NCBI GenBank assembly: GCA_014058405.1 | Contig: CP047423.1 | Span: forward strand, 1,674,001-1,738,000 | DNA: 64,000 bases | Source: Candidatus Nitrospira kreftii | GTDB lineage: Bacteria > Nitrospirota > Nitrospiria > Nitrospirales > Nitrospiraceae | Reading direction: 5' to 3' | In this document: piece by piece, positions 43,774-53,509 of the stretch | Position numbering within the stretch: the stretch's first letter is position 1 | Layout: each line of letters begins with the position of its first letter | The notes under the pieces: generated by a model | What the model was told of the DNA's origin: nothing | The model's input: the letters and a program-made list of their open reading frames with translations, nothing else | Database searches by the model: none | Position numbers and translations under genes: made by a program

Positions 43774-44865
43774 TTATTGTCTACTCATCCGTGCGTACAT
43801 CCCTACAGTAATCACCACGAAAATGATATTGGGCAGCCAGGCACCGAGGAACGGATGAAGGAGTAACGCGGTCACCAAGAAATCACAACCGACGTTGAGA
43901 ACATAGAAGGCAATGATGATACCCACGCCGACGGCAAACCCCCCGATGCGACCTGATCGCTTCGACACGATACCGACCGGCACTCCAAGTAAGCAGAATA
44001 CGAGCGAAGCGGTCGGGAATGCCAGATCTTTGTAATATTCCATCAGGCGCCGAAGAGCGCCGGCATCTTTCCCGTCCGTTTCTGCCAGGCGTGCCATGAT
44101 TTGATCATAGGATGGACGTTCTTCGGTGGCCGAATAGCTGCTCAGATTCAGGTTGATCTTGATGTCGTAACTCGCGAACGCAATTTGTCGGTATTGGTCG
44201 TCTCGACGAGGCCGGCTATGAATCGTTCCGTTGATCAACTGTAGGGCAACATGCTCATGCTCAGAATCCATGAATACATGGTATTGCTGCGCCACGATGA
44301 CTCGTGGTTCATTAGGTAGTCGTTCATCGGAGATAAAGATGCCGTTGGGAGGCTGACCCGGTTCGCTTTCAGGCACATAGATCATCATATGCGGAATCGG
44401 CTCGTTGAACGTACCTTGCTCCAGGGCCAAGACGAGTTGGTCTTTAAGCAGATTGAGGGCAACTTTCTTCAGGTTCAGCGAACTCCATGGTTGCCCCCAG
44501 TGAGACAACACCAGTGTGATCGTACAGACGAAGACGGAAAAAAGGAGGACTGGCTGTGAGAGGCGCAACAGGCTGAGTCCGGCCGCACGCATGGCGACCA
44601 GTTCTTTATCGAATGACAATCGACCGAATGCCGTAATCGACGCGATCAGGCCCGCGATGGGCAGCGTGAGCACAAGACCGGAGGGGAGCAGCATGGCAAT
44701 CACTTTCAAGACCGCCCAGAATCCCACCCCCTTGGACACGAGCAACTCAACAAGACGCAGAAGTTCTCTCGTCAACATCACAAAGCAGAGTGCGCCAAGA
44801 CTGAGCCCAAATGGAGAAAGAAGTTCCGTGAAAATGTAGCGGTCGAGAAGAGTTCGTAGGATCAC
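43774..44865 (-). CDS. lptF: LPS export permease LptF
   Basis: This partner of LptG has about 363 residues and the same architecture: membrane segments, a periplasmic jellyroll and membrane segments, with the coupling helix DKELVAMRAAGLSLLRL and the final VFCLLGVPVGIVSKRSGRIGG. The GTG at 44865 (ILRTLLDRYIFTELL) is preferred because it gives the standard N-terminus; the open frame extends to 44931 but adds an atypical 22 residues. It is the first gene of the minus-strand run lptF-lptG-fabF-acp-lpxD. Confidence 0.92.
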   Translation of the reverse strand: MILRTLLDRYIFTELLSPFGLSLGALCFVMLTRELLRLVELLVSKGVGFWAVLKVIAMLLPSGLVLTLPIAGLIASITAFGRLSFDKELVAMRAAGLSLLRLSQPVLLFSVFVCTITLVLSHWGQPWSSLNLKKVALNLLKDQLVLALEQGTFNEPIPHMMIYVPESEPGQPPNGIFISDERLPNEPRVIVAQQYHVFMDSEHEHVALQLINGTIHSRPRRDDQYRQIAFASYDIKINLNLSSYSATEERPSYDQIMARLAETDGKDAGALRRLMEYYKDLAFPTASLVFCLLGVPVGIVSKRSGRIGGFAVGVGIIIAFYVLNVGCDFLVTALLLHPFLGAWLPNIIFVVITVGMYARMSRQ

Positions 44866-45171
44866 AAAGTCTCTGGATCGGGGAAGGAAAATGTCACACA
44901 CTATAGGGTAGTCATTCTCCCTTGTAAACACAGGAGAAATCCTGCTCCATGAAGATTCGCTTGACAGGATATCAACCCTATGTTACATGCTCCGCGACTT
45001 TCCTCTGCAATGATGGGTTCCGTGAGCGATGTATCACTCCTTCAGGTGCCCGTCCACTCGACCAACCGAATTCTTGTCCGGTCTAGCCTTATCTTTCAGA
45101 TTACCAAGCCATGTAGCTTGCGCGATGGCGTTACGTAACTGCCAGTAATTGTTGATAAAAGGAGGAGTTCA

Positions 45172-45390
45172 GTGAAGACAAAAGGAACGGTCAAGTGGTT
45201 CAATGATCGAAAGGGATTTGGGTTTATTCGGCTGGATAGCGGAGAAGATGTCTTCGTCCATTACTCCGCGTTGCAGGGCGACGGCTTCAAGACCCTCAAG
45301 GAAGGGGAAAACGTGGAATTTGATATTGTCCAAGGAGCCAAGGGGCCTCAAGCGGCCAACGTTCTCAAGTCAGTGATCGCCGCATCTTAG
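45172..45390 (+). CDS. Cold-shock domain protein
   Basis: This 72-residue single-stranded nucleic acid chaperone has the RNP1 motif KGFGFI and RNP2 motif VFVHYSAL, with the usual [14 protein letters not shown] start. The GTG at 45172 follows AAAGGAGGAG, a very strong ribosome binding site. A roughly 240-base region free of genes precedes it and may include a cold-responsive leader, but I see no clear promoter. A large hairpin follows it. Confidence 0.95.
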   Translation: MKTKGTVKWFNDRKGFGFIRLDSGEDVFVHYSALQGDGFKTLKEGENVEFDIVQGAKGPQAANVLKSVIAAS

Positions 45391-45412
45391 CATAAAGACC
45401 CGTCTCATCGTA

Positions 45413-45464
45413 CTCGGCTGGAGAGCCGGTCCTCCGAACAAGAGGGACGGTCTCTTCTGCCGAG
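45413..45464 (+). terminator. Large imperfect hairpin downstream of the cold-shock gene
   Basis: The outer stem CTCGGC/GCCGAG and inner stems GAGA/TCTC, CCG/CGG and TCC/GGA nest around a loop CGAACAA, giving a 52-base hairpin beginning 23 bases after the stop. No T-run follows, so it may end transcription with a factor or stabilise the mRNA. Confidence 0.5.
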
Positions 45465-45552
45465 CTGTCTTCCCGCTTGATTCTCCCATTCTCTAGACAA
45501 AACTTATTGAGACTGTTAGCGTTTGACTGTTCCGTTTGTGGAGGAAATGGTT

Positions 45553-47667
45553 GTGCCACCGGATCGCAGTCGCGTTCTTCAACAAGCTCAGCTCCTGGCT
45601 TCCCGTGGACAGTTTGAAGCGGCGATAGCCGAATGGAAGAAACTGGGCACGGAAATGCCCGGCGACGGGAGTATTCATAATTCCATTGGAGATTTACACC
45701 TCAAGCGGAACGTCCCAGGGGAAGCCGCCACGGCGTTCCTTCAGGCCGCATCGGCATTCCGAGCGGAGGGTGCTACTCTCAAAGCGATCGCTGCCTTCAA
45801 AAAAGTCCTCAAGTGTGATCCCACCCGCTACGAGGTCTATCGTCACCTCGGTGACCTGAACGTGGAGCGAGGACTCATTAGTAGCGCGGTTCAAGACTAT
45901 CTCACGCTCGGGAAGTACTATTTGAAGGAGCGTCGAGGTAAAGACGCACTCGAAATTTACAAGAAGATCGTCGTTCAGGACCCGTCGAATCTCAATGCAC
46001 AACAACGCGTCGCCGAACTCTGTGTCCAGGAAAACCAGCAGGATGAAGCGACCAAAGTCTATCTGCAGCTGGGCCGCGAACGATCGGCGCAAGGTCGATA
46101 CGATGAGGCGAAGGACGCGTATCTTGCCGTGCTGAGGATCGATCCGGTGAATAGTGAAGCGGCTCAGTTTGTCGAAAGCATCAAGAAAGGTGGGACCGGA
46201 TCGGTCAATGCCGTTAAGTCAGGTTCTTCTGTACCGACGCAGAAATCGTCTGAACCGCTCGACCTCCTGACCGAAGCGATCCGGCGTATCGACGAGAAGC
46301 AATATGCCGGAGCAGAAGCGATCTTGAACCAGATGCTTACGCGGGAACCTGGCAATCCGCAAGTCTGTCAGCTCCTCGCTCGATTGCACTTGCAACGAGG
46401 GGATGTGCAAGTCGCACTGGGCGAGTATCGCTTCTTGGCAGGAGCCGCGTTACGGGCCCATGATCTTGGGTTGGCCGAATCACTGATTCAGGAGTTTCTC
46501 GCTGCTGAGCCGAACTCGGTCCCCTTACTGGAACTGAACGGTGAACTCTATGAAGAAAAAGGGGATCATTCAGGCGCAGCGCTTCAATATGCAAAGGCGG
46601 TTGAACTGTTATTAGAACATCCTGAACCGGGAATGGAAAGCCTCCACGAAGAACTCTATGAAAAAGTGAGGTCACTGTCCACCGATGATGCGATTGTGAC
46701 TCGGTTAGCGGCGAGGATAAGAGGGGACACTTCGGCAGATCCGAGAGAATCCGTACAGATTGCTTCTGAACACGAGGCACGGATCAGTGCTCCTTCTTTA
46801 GGCCAGAGTGGTGAATCGACTAAGACCGACGGGGAGGAAGATCCGGCGAACGGTCTGGAGACACAGACTCCAGAAATTCAAGGATTTTCACTTGTTGGAG
46901 CGGAACCTGACCACGTGAATCCGTTTGACAAGGATCACGAGTTGCCAGGAATGAGTAAAGTCCGCGAGCAGGATGTTCATAAAAGGGAAGGGACACAGGT
47001 CACACCTGCATCGACCACGCACGTGTCGGCAGTTGCCAAAACAGCGCCCCCGTCGCCAACGGCCTCGCGTGAGGAGGGGAGTCAGCCGGTCTGTGCGCCA
47101 TCAAATGGGGAGCCACCCTCTGCGACAAAGGACAGGAGACAGGAATCCAAAGCGACTCCAGCACCAGTCCCACCTCCGACGAAGTCGGCCGTTGATCCGC
47201 CATCAAGCGACCTTGCTGCTCCAGGGATGCCATCAGTTGCTCCCACGGTGGCGACAAAGGAACCCGTTGGGCCGCCGCCAGACCATGAAGTACACTACGC
47301 GCTAGGTGTGGCGTATAAGAATATGGGACTGTACGGAGAGGCGAAGGAAGAGTTCCAGGTATCGATGAGCAGTGATTCGTTCTATCTCGATTCAGCACTG
47401 ATGACAGCGGTCTGTCTCAAGGAAGAGGGTCAGATCACTCCAGCTATCTGCGGGCTGGAGACGGTCTTGGCTGATCCACGATGTGAGGGTGCGAAGGGTC
47501 AAGCTATACGGTATGAGCTGGGCTTACTGTATGAAGCCGAGGAACAGTGGGAGAAGGCCTCACATGCCTTCCAGTCGATTCCTTCGTTCCATGACGTCCC
47601 CCAGCGTCTGGCAGTCTTGAAGGGGAAGCAAGGCGTAGGGGACGCCGGTTTTCGGTACGCCGCGTAG
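45553..47667 (+). CDS. Large tetratricopeptide-repeat protein
   Basis: This protein of about 704 residues has many TPR-type helical repeats in its N-terminal part (about 1-400; for example AFLQAASAFRAEGATLKAIA and FKKVLKCDPTRYEVYRHLGD). A long Pro/Ser/Glu-rich, probably disordered linker follows (about 405-590), then a final set of repeats (HYALGVAYKNMGLYGEAKEE). TPR domains mediate protein assembly; no enzyme is visible. The GTG at 45553 is chosen because GGAGG lies 8 bases upstream; ATG 45547 is too close to that site and TTG 45523 has none. Confidence 0.8.
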   Translation: MPPDRSRVLQQAQLLASRGQFEAAIAEWKKLGTEMPGDGSIHNSIGDLHLKRNVPGEAATAFLQAASAFRAEGATLKAIAAFKKVLKCDPTRYEVYRHLGDLNVERGLISSAVQDYLTLGKYYLKERRGKDALEIYKKIVVQDPSNLNAQQRVAELCVQENQQDEATKVYLQLGRERSAQGRYDEAKDAYLAVLRIDPVNSEAAQFVESIKKGGTGSVNAVKSGSSVPTQKSSEPLDLLTEAIRRIDEKQYAGAEAILNQMLTREPGNPQVCQLLARLHLQRGDVQVALGEYRFLAGAALRAHDLGLAESLIQEFLAAEPNSVPLLELNGELYEEKGDHSGAALQYAKAVELLLEHPEPGMESLHEELYEKVRSLSTDDAIVTRLAARIRGDTSADPRESVQIASEHEARISAPSLGQSGESTKTDGEEDPANGLETQTPEIQGFSLVGAEPDHVNPFDKDHELPGMSKVREQDVHKREGTQVTPASTTHVSAVAKTAPPSPTASREEGSQPVCAPSNGEPPSATKDRRQESKATPAPVPPPTKSAVDPPSSDLAAPGMPSVAPTVATKEPVGPPPDHEVHYALGVAYKNMGLYGEAKEEFQVSMSSDSFYLDSALMTAVCLKEEGQITPAICGLETVLADPRCEGAKGQAIRYELGLLYEAEEQWEKASHAFQSIPSFHDVPQRLAVLKGKQGVGDAGFRYAA

Positions 47668-47694
47668 GGTGCCGCGCCTTTGTTCTCTCATCCC

Positions 47695-48663
47695 TCAGTT
47701 CACCCGATTCATAGCTGATCGGCCTTCCAGTACAGCTGCAATATTGTCGAGACAGATCAGTCCCATCCGAACACGCGTCTCGAGCGTGGCCGATCCGAGG
47801 TGAGGAAGAAGGACGACATTCGACAGTGAGCACAGAGCAGGGGCGATCGTCGGTTCGTGCTCATAGACATCGAGTCCCGCGCCGGCGATGGTCCCTGCCT
47901 CAATCGCCGACAGCAAGGCCGTCTCATCGATGACCGGCCCTCGTGAGGTATTGATGAGAAAGGCTGTCTGCTTCATCCGAGCAAGTTCACGTTGGCCGAT
48001 CAGGTGATGGGTCGTGTCGGTGAGTGGAACATGAAGTGAAAGAAAATCGGAGTGTGTGAGCACGTGATCGAGCGACTGCCAGGTCCAGGAAAGACCCGGA
48101 GGACTTGAAACAGCATGACGGCTTGCATAGAGTACCGACATTCGAAAACCGGCTGCTCGTTGTGCCACTGCCTGGCCGATGCGTCCCATGCCGATAATGC
48201 CGAGTGTTTTTCCTGTGATGGCGGCACCCAGCATCTGCGTCGGAGTCCACCCCGTCCACGTGCCGGTTCGAATCCAGGCATCTCCTTCGGCGACACGCCG
48301 CGCGACTGCCAACAACAGCGCCCACGTCAGATCGGCAGTAGCATTGGTCAACACGTCTGGTGTATTGGTCACGATGATGCCGCGCTCAGCCGCAGCAGAC
48401 AGGTCGATGTTGTTGTGGCCGACGGCATAGTTGGCGACAATCTTCAGCTTTGTTGCGTGGGACAGTAGTGACGCATCGATAGGGTCGGCCAGCGTACAGA
48501 TCACGGCATCGGCCCGGGAGAAACCTTGCCGTAGCTCCTCCGTAGTTGCGGGTCGATCGACTGGTTCAGGCAGCATCTGATAGTGTGTAGGGATAGCGTC
48601 CATCACTGGTTGGGGCAACAGACGCGTGATAAATAAACTCGGCCGATCCATGGTCGTGTGCAT
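47695..48663 (-). CDS. D-2-hydroxyacid dehydrogenase (glyoxylate/hydroxypyruvate reductase-like)
   Basis: This 322-residue NAD(P)-dependent enzyme contains the nucleotide-binding motif LGIIGMGRIGQAVAQRA, the early VANYAVGHNNIDL segment, the catalytic Arg in INTSRGPVIDETAL, Glu in GLDVYEHEP and His in LPHLGSATLETR. It should interconvert glyoxylate and glycolate, or hydroxypyruvate and glycerate. An ATG four codons in (48651) is an equally likely start. It is divergent from the large FAD/Fe-S oxidase, 77 bases away; glycolate metabolism could link them. Confidence 0.9.
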   Translation of the reverse strand: MHTTMDRPSLFITRLLPQPVMDAIPTHYQMLPEPVDRPATTEELRQGFSRADAVICTLADPIDASLLSHATKLKIVANYAVGHNNIDLSAAAERGIIVTNTPDVLTNATADLTWALLLAVARRVAEGDAWIRTGTWTGWTPTQMLGAAITGKTLGIIGMGRIGQAVAQRAAGFRMSVLYASRHAVSSPPGLSWTWQSLDHVLTHSDFLSLHVPLTDTTHHLIGQRELARMKQTAFLINTSRGPVIDETALLSAIEAGTIAGAGLDVYEHEPTIAPALCSLSNVVLLPHLGSATLETRVRMGLICLDNIAAVLEGRSAMNRVN

Positions 48664-48740
48664 TGTAGAAGAAATCGGAGTCCAGGAACAACGACGGTGG
48701 CGGCCCGCAGACCGTCTCGGTTAGGAATAAATCAGGGCGT

Positions 48741-51581
48741 ATGACACCTTCTGCTTCATCATTGATCCAACCGACAAAGAGCCGCGTCGTTGCAAAGGAT
48801 CTTCGCGCTCTCTTGGGAGTAGAGAAGGTCTTGGACGATGGCCCTGCGCTTACAGCATATGCGGTAGACGCCAGTATCTACCGCGTTCCTCCACAAGCCG
48901 TTGTTCTGGTCGAGTCGGAAGATGATATCGCGGTGACGGTTAGCTATGCGGTGTCACGCGGCATTCCACTGACGCCTCGAGCCGCCGGAACGAATCTGAC
49001 CGGTTCTGCCATCGGGTCCGGCATCGTTCTCGATGTGTCACGGATGAATCGAATCCTCGAAGTGAACCGGAAAGAGCGCTGGGCTCGTGTTCAGCCCGGT
49101 ATTGTTTTGGCGGAATTGAACAAACAGCTCAGCGCGCAAGGGCTCCTGTTTGGCCCTGACCCATCCAGTGGGGACATGTGCAAGCTGGGTGGAATGATCG
49201 CCAACAATTCCTCAGGCCCGCATACGTTGCGGTATGGTTCCGTGAAGGACAATATCCAAAGCCTTCGTCTTTGCCTGACCTCTTCATCCTGGATCGAGGC
49301 TCGATCGTATGCACTGAATGATCCGGTGCTTGAACGGTTATTGACCTCCGTGCCTGCATTGCGCGACGTGCTTGTATTAACCCAGGCTCATGCCGACCTG
49401 ATTGCCGCCAAACAACCGACCGTCAGTAAGAACAGCTGTGGATACAATCTTTTTGGAGTGGCCGATGGGCTGACACGAGGCTATTTCGATCTTCCCAAGC
49501 TGTTGGTCGGCAGTGAAGGAACGCTGGGCGTTTTCAGTGAAGCCAAGATCATGCTGGTGGAGAAGCCTGCGGCGACGCTGACCGCGCTGATTCATTTCCA
49601 GACTCTCGAAGAGATCGGTGAAGCCGTCCCTCAGCTCCTGACTCTCCAGCCAAGCGCCTTGGAAGTCATGGATGCCAACACGCTTAATTTGATCGGTCGT
49701 GGAAAGTATGGCATTCCGGATGATGCGGCGGCCACATTGCTGGTTGAATTCGATGCCGATTCGCTCGAGGTCGACCTCCGTGTAAAGGCCGATGCGATGG
49801 CAGCCATCTGTCGATCGTATAAGCTGGCGTCGGAACTCACCCTAGCATTTGATGCGTCGCAACGGGAGCAACTCTGGAAAGCCCGGAAAGCCCTTTATCC
49901 GACTCTTTATCGATTTGATGCCAAAAAGAAGCCGATCAACTTCGTTGATGACGTTGTCGTACCGGCTGAACGAATCAGCGAACTGATCCGGTACTTAGAG
50001 GAGTTTTTTGGGAGACAACAGGTGCCCGTGGCGATCTTCGGCCATATCGGCAATGGGAATGCGCATATCGTTCCCCTGTTGGACGTCAACGATACCGGCG
50101 ACTTCCAGAAGATGGTGCAGGCCTATCAAGAGATCCATGCGACTGTGCTGAATCGGTTCGGCGGCTCGATTTGTGGAGAACATGGCGATGGTCGTATTCG
50201 TGCCGGGTTCGTCAAGACCATGTTCGGAGAGGAGCTGTACGACCTCTTCGTACAGGTCAAGAAGGCGTTCGATCCGGGGAATATCCTCAATCCCGGGATC
50301 AAGTTGAGCGAGGCGCCCTTCACCGACCATATCGATTACACGCGACTCTCCAAATCCTGCGCGACTTGCGCGAAATGCAACTCCGTGTGTCCCGTCTACG
50401 ATGTCTTTCAATCGGAAGACATGAGCGCGCGTGGCTGGTTCGAGATTGTCACAGCCAACGATTATAGTTACCTCAATTCCAAGCGAGTCGTTGAATCCTG
50501 TCTGAACTGCAAGTCGTGTCGCACCATCTGTCCGGCCGGTGTGGACGTGTCCGACTTGATTCTTCAGAAGCGAGCAGAGCATCCGAACCGGTTGACCGGC
50601 TGGATCTTCAAACGCCAGGCCCACGGAGCCGCTTTTGAAGCACTTTTACGGTTCCTCGGAAGCACACAACACATCTGGGACCGTCCATTGATACGGAAGC
50701 TGCTGGATCGAATCACTGCCCCGTTCATGAAGGCCCTGGCTCCAACCGCTCGTCTCCCGCACGATCTCGTGTTGCCGAAACTAGCCCAACGGCATCTACG
50801 CGAACGGCATGGGCATTTGATTCCAAATAGGACAGACTCATCACCCTCCAAGACCGTGGCCTATTTCCACGGATGCGCAGCCAACTATTTCGACGACGGA
50901 GTGGGCGACGCTGTGATCGAGGTGTTGAAAAAGCATGGGGTGGATCCGGCCTTGCCTCCGCAACGATGTTCGGGAACACCGATTCAAACCTATGGCCATG
51001 TTGACTTGGCGCGTGAGGGAGCGCGGTTTAATCTGCGATCGCTGGCTTTCTACGAAACCATCGTGACCGGCTGTGCCTCGTGCACATTGATGTTAAAGGA
51101 TTATCCGACACTGTTTCAGGATGGAGAGGAACGGCAGCTAGCCGAAGCATTGGCCAAGAAGGTGGTCCATATATCGGAGTTCGTCGCTCGCTCAGCTGAG
51201 CATCCTCCTATGGCCAAGACCCATAGGACGACTAAACGCGTCACCTACCATTCGTCCTGCCACCTCAGAGCTGCAGGTGTGACCAAAGAGCCACGACACG
51301 TCCTCTCGTCCATGCCGGGGGTCAATTTCGTTGAGATGCAGGATGCCGACCGATGTGCCGGAGGCGCAGGCACCTACATCGTCAAAGACTACAACACATC
51401 GCAGAAGATTTTCGATCGAAAGGCCCGCGCCATCATGCAAACCGGTGCAAATGTGGTCGCTACCAGTTGTCCCGCCTGTATGATTCAGCTCAAGAATGGG
51501 TTAGGGGACTCCGTCCAAGTCAAACACGTCGCTGAACTTCTTCAAGACGCCTATCGAGCAGCCGAACGGGAGAAAAGCTGA
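48741..51581 (+). CDS. FAD-linked oxidase fused to Fe-S/CCG-domain subunit (glycolate/D-lactate dehydrogenase type)
   Basis: This 946-residue protein combines a vanillyl-alcohol-oxidase-type FAD-binding domain (PRAAGTNLTGSAIGSGIV; GPDPSSGDMCKLGGMIANNS), a C-terminal FAD-oxidase domain (FGHIGNGNAHIVP; GSICGEHGDGRIR), two 4Fe-4S motifs (CATCAKCNSVCP near 540 and CLNCKSCRTICP near 586), and CCG-type cysteine-rich segments (YFHGCAANYFDDG; SSCHLRAAG; SCPACMIQL). This is the layout of fused GlcDF/D-lactate/2-hydroxyglutarate dehydrogenases. The exact substrate cannot be told. It likely feeds electrons to the quinone pool. Confidence 0.9.
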   Translation: MTPSASSLIQPTKSRVVAKDLRALLGVEKVLDDGPALTAYAVDASIYRVPPQAVVLVESEDDIAVTVSYAVSRGIPLTPRAAGTNLTGSAIGSGIVLDVSRMNRILEVNRKERWARVQPGIVLAELNKQLSAQGLLFGPDPSSGDMCKLGGMIANNSSGPHTLRYGSVKDNIQSLRLCLTSSSWIEARSYALNDPVLERLLTSVPALRDVLVLTQAHADLIAAKQPTVSKNSCGYNLFGVADGLTRGYFDLPKLLVGSEGTLGVFSEAKIMLVEKPAATLTALIHFQTLEEIGEAVPQLLTLQPSALEVMDANTLNLIGRGKYGIPDDAAATLLVEFDADSLEVDLRVKADAMAAICRSYKLASELTLAFDASQREQLWKARKALYPTLYRFDAKKKPINFVDDVVVPAERISELIRYLEEFFGRQQVPVAIFGHIGNGNAHIVPLLDVNDTGDFQKMVQAYQEIHATVLNRFGGSICGEHGDGRIRAGFVKTMFGEELYDLFVQVKKAFDPGNILNPGIKLSEAPFTDHIDYTRLSKSCATCAKCNSVCPVYDVFQSEDMSARGWFEIVTANDYSYLNSKRVVESCLNCKSCRTICPAGVDVSDLILQKRAEHPNRLTGWIFKRQAHGAAFEALLRFLGSTQHIWDRPLIRKLLDRITAPFMKALAPTARLPHDLVLPKLAQRHLRERHGHLIPNRTDSSPSKTVAYFHGCAANYFDDGVGDAVIEVLKKHGVDPALPPQRCSGTPIQTYGHVDLAREGARFNLRSLAFYETIVTGCASCTLMLKDYPTLFQDGEERQLAEALAKKVVHISEFVARSAEHPPMAKTHRTTKRVTYHSSCHLRAAGVTKEPRHVLSSMPGVNFVEMQDADRCAGGAGTYIVKDYNTSQKIFDRKARAIMQTGANVVATSCPACMIQLKNGLGDSVQVKHVAELLQDAYRAAEREKS

Positions 51582-51656
51582 GTCTGTCTCGCCGATGGTG
51601 TATGGTGCACACCGCTCTCACCATGAAATGAGCGTCGGTGACTCGTTGAGGATTCA

Positions 51657-51935
51657 ATGGTATCAGTGCAGATATTCGGTCAAATGTTACGCGCAGCCGT
51701 CGATGAGAGCGAGATTGAAGTCCCCGTAACAGGTCCGGTCACTGTGAATCAACTGATCGAAGCGAACCCAACGCAGCTGGGGGGCTTGCTCCCGTATATC
51801 AAGAGCCGAGAAACACTCATTACGATCAACAGGAAAATAGGCTCAGAGGATTCGCTCGTCAAAGACGGTGACATGGTGAAGTTCTCGTTCCAATCTCGTA
51901 CGTCGTACGACGGGACGAGAGATATTCCTACCTAA
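51657..51935 (+). CDS. MoaD/ThiS-like ubiquitin-fold protein without a C-terminal Gly-Gly
   Basis: This 92-residue protein has the beta-grasp pattern of MoaD/ThiS proteins: VSVQIFGQMLRAAVDESEIEV, shortened here, TVNQLIEANPTQLGGLLPYI, TLITINRKIGSEDSLVKDGD and MVKFSF. Sulfur-carrier members end in Gly-Gly; this one ends in DGTRDIPT, so it is unlikely to carry sulfur in the usual way unless processed. It may be a structural or regulatory relative. No moa or thi genes lie near. Confidence 0.65.
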   Translation: MVSVQIFGQMLRAAVDESEIEVPVTGPVTVNQLIEANPTQLGGLLPYIKSRETLITINRKIGSEDSLVKDGDMVKFSFQSRTSYDGTRDIPT

Positions 51936-52081
51936 TTATCGTTCACGCAACAAACGGTTCTGTATTTAGCTGTCAGGTACGCGGTGCATCCGATGACTCA
52001 GGGTTCAGCATTGCTTTCCCATGAAGGAGACGTGCTTTCTCGGCCTGGAACCGAGTAAGCTTCCGAGACCCTGATATCACG

Positions 52082-53389
52082 ATGCATGACTCGTCAGGCT
52101 GGACTCCCTTCCCATTGTATGCGCAAGTTCTTATCGCCGTGTTCTTCGGTGCGACGCTCGGCGTCCTATTTGGGCAAGAGTCCTATCTGGTAGGGCTACG
52201 CAACGAGCAACTCGGTCAGCTCGGTCAGTGGGTGGTCCGGCTGCTCAAGACGCTCGCCGTTCCGCTCATCTTCGTGGCAATCCTGGATTCGGTACTCAGG
52301 GCCTCAATCCCGCTGCATCAGGGAGTGAAGTTGTTCACGATCTGTCTGATCAATGTCTCCATGGCTATGCTGATTGGTCTCGCCATCATGAATGTTTGGC
52401 AGCCGGGAAAAGCGTGGCAGGGCCACGTGGAAGACTTGCTTCATGTCGTACCAGGAACGAATCTCACCCCGAGCGTCACGCCATCAGACCATCCACTCCA
52501 AGACCTGCTGGTCTATATTCCGCGTACGCTCGCCGATCCATTCGCCGGCCATAACATCATCGGTGTCGTGCTGCTGGCTCTCGGACTTGGAGTGGTGCTG
52601 CGATGGGTACGGAGTAAGAGCGGCTCCACGCACGCTGTCATCAATCGTGTGGCCTGGGCTATTGAGCGTGCCTATAGCTGGTTGGTGACGATTCTCTGGT
52701 GGGTCATCCTGGTCGTACCGTTCGCCGTGTTCGGTGTTGTCGCAAGTGTCGTTGGCAGATCAGGGATCGAAGTGTTCTCCGTGCTGTGGGTCTTCCTTGT
52801 AGCGATGCTCCTCGGTCTCGCGGTGCATGCGTTGCTCTACTATCCGTTCGTTGCCTGGGTGGTTGGGAAAAAACCGCCGACGGTGTATTTCGGACAGGGA
52901 GCCGATGCCATCATGACGGCTGTGTCGTGCAACAGTAGTTTGGCTACCGTGCCGGTTACGCTCCGTTGTCTCGAGCGCATGCAAGTCTCGTCACAATCGG
53001 CTCGGCTTGCCGCTTGTGTTGGGACGAATCTGAATAACGACGGCATCACGCTCTATGAAGCGATGGCTGCGCTGTTCCTCGCCCACGCACTGGGCTATGA
53101 CCTGCCGATCTCGAAACAAATCGTGATCGTCGTGGCTTCCATTATTGCCGGCGCCGGTGTGGCGGGCATTCCTGAAGCCGGTATGATCGTCCTGCCGCTT
53201 GTGCTTTCAGCCGCCGGTCTTCCGGACCAGGTTATCCTCGCGGCCATTCCCTTGATCATGACCGTGGACTGGATCATCGCCCGCGCTCGCTCCGGTGTCA
53301 ACGTCATGAGCGACATGCTCGTGGCCATCCTGCTGGACACGGGACACTCGAAACCTGAAGCAGTCCCCATCGTCGAACAACGTCAGTAA
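52082..53389 (+). CDS. Dicarboxylate/amino acid:cation symporter (DAACS family)
   Basis: This 435-residue membrane transporter has about eight transmembrane helices and two re-entrant loops. Family motifs are the LLKTLAVPLIFVAILDSV segment, the serine-rich TAVSCNSSLATVPVTLRC hairpin, GTNLNNDGITLYEAMAALF (helix 7 with cation-binding Asn), and AGIPEAGMIVLPLVL, ending with the DWIIARARSGVNVMSD helix that binds substrate. It would import C4-dicarboxylates or acidic amino acids with Na+ or H+. It may supply carbon to the oxidases upstream, but this is only positional. Confidence 0.92.
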   Translation: MHDSSGWTPFPLYAQVLIAVFFGATLGVLFGQESYLVGLRNEQLGQLGQWVVRLLKTLAVPLIFVAILDSVLRASIPLHQGVKLFTICLINVSMAMLIGLAIMNVWQPGKAWQGHVEDLLHVVPGTNLTPSVTPSDHPLQDLLVYIPRTLADPFAGHNIIGVVLLALGLGVVLRWVRSKSGSTHAVINRVAWAIERAYSWLVTILWWVILVVPFAVFGVVASVVGRSGIEVFSVLWVFLVAMLLGLAVHALLYYPFVAWVVGKKPPTVYFGQGADAIMTAVSCNSSLATVPVTLRCLERMQVSSQSARLAACVGTNLNNDGITLYEAMAALFLAHALGYDLPISKQIVIVVASIIAGAGVAGIPEAGMIVLPLVLSAAGLPDQVILAAIPLIMTVDWIIARARSGVNVMSDMLVAILLDTGHSKPEAVPIVEQRQ

Positions 53390-53509
53390 ATTGATCTCCA
53401 GTCAGGCAAGCTGAGTTGTGTAGCCCGATTGACGGGTAAACCCTGCGCCCTCTTCCGTAACTTAAGCTTCAGCACTTCGCAGCATCAGCACAAGCTGTAG
53501 ATCGATCGA

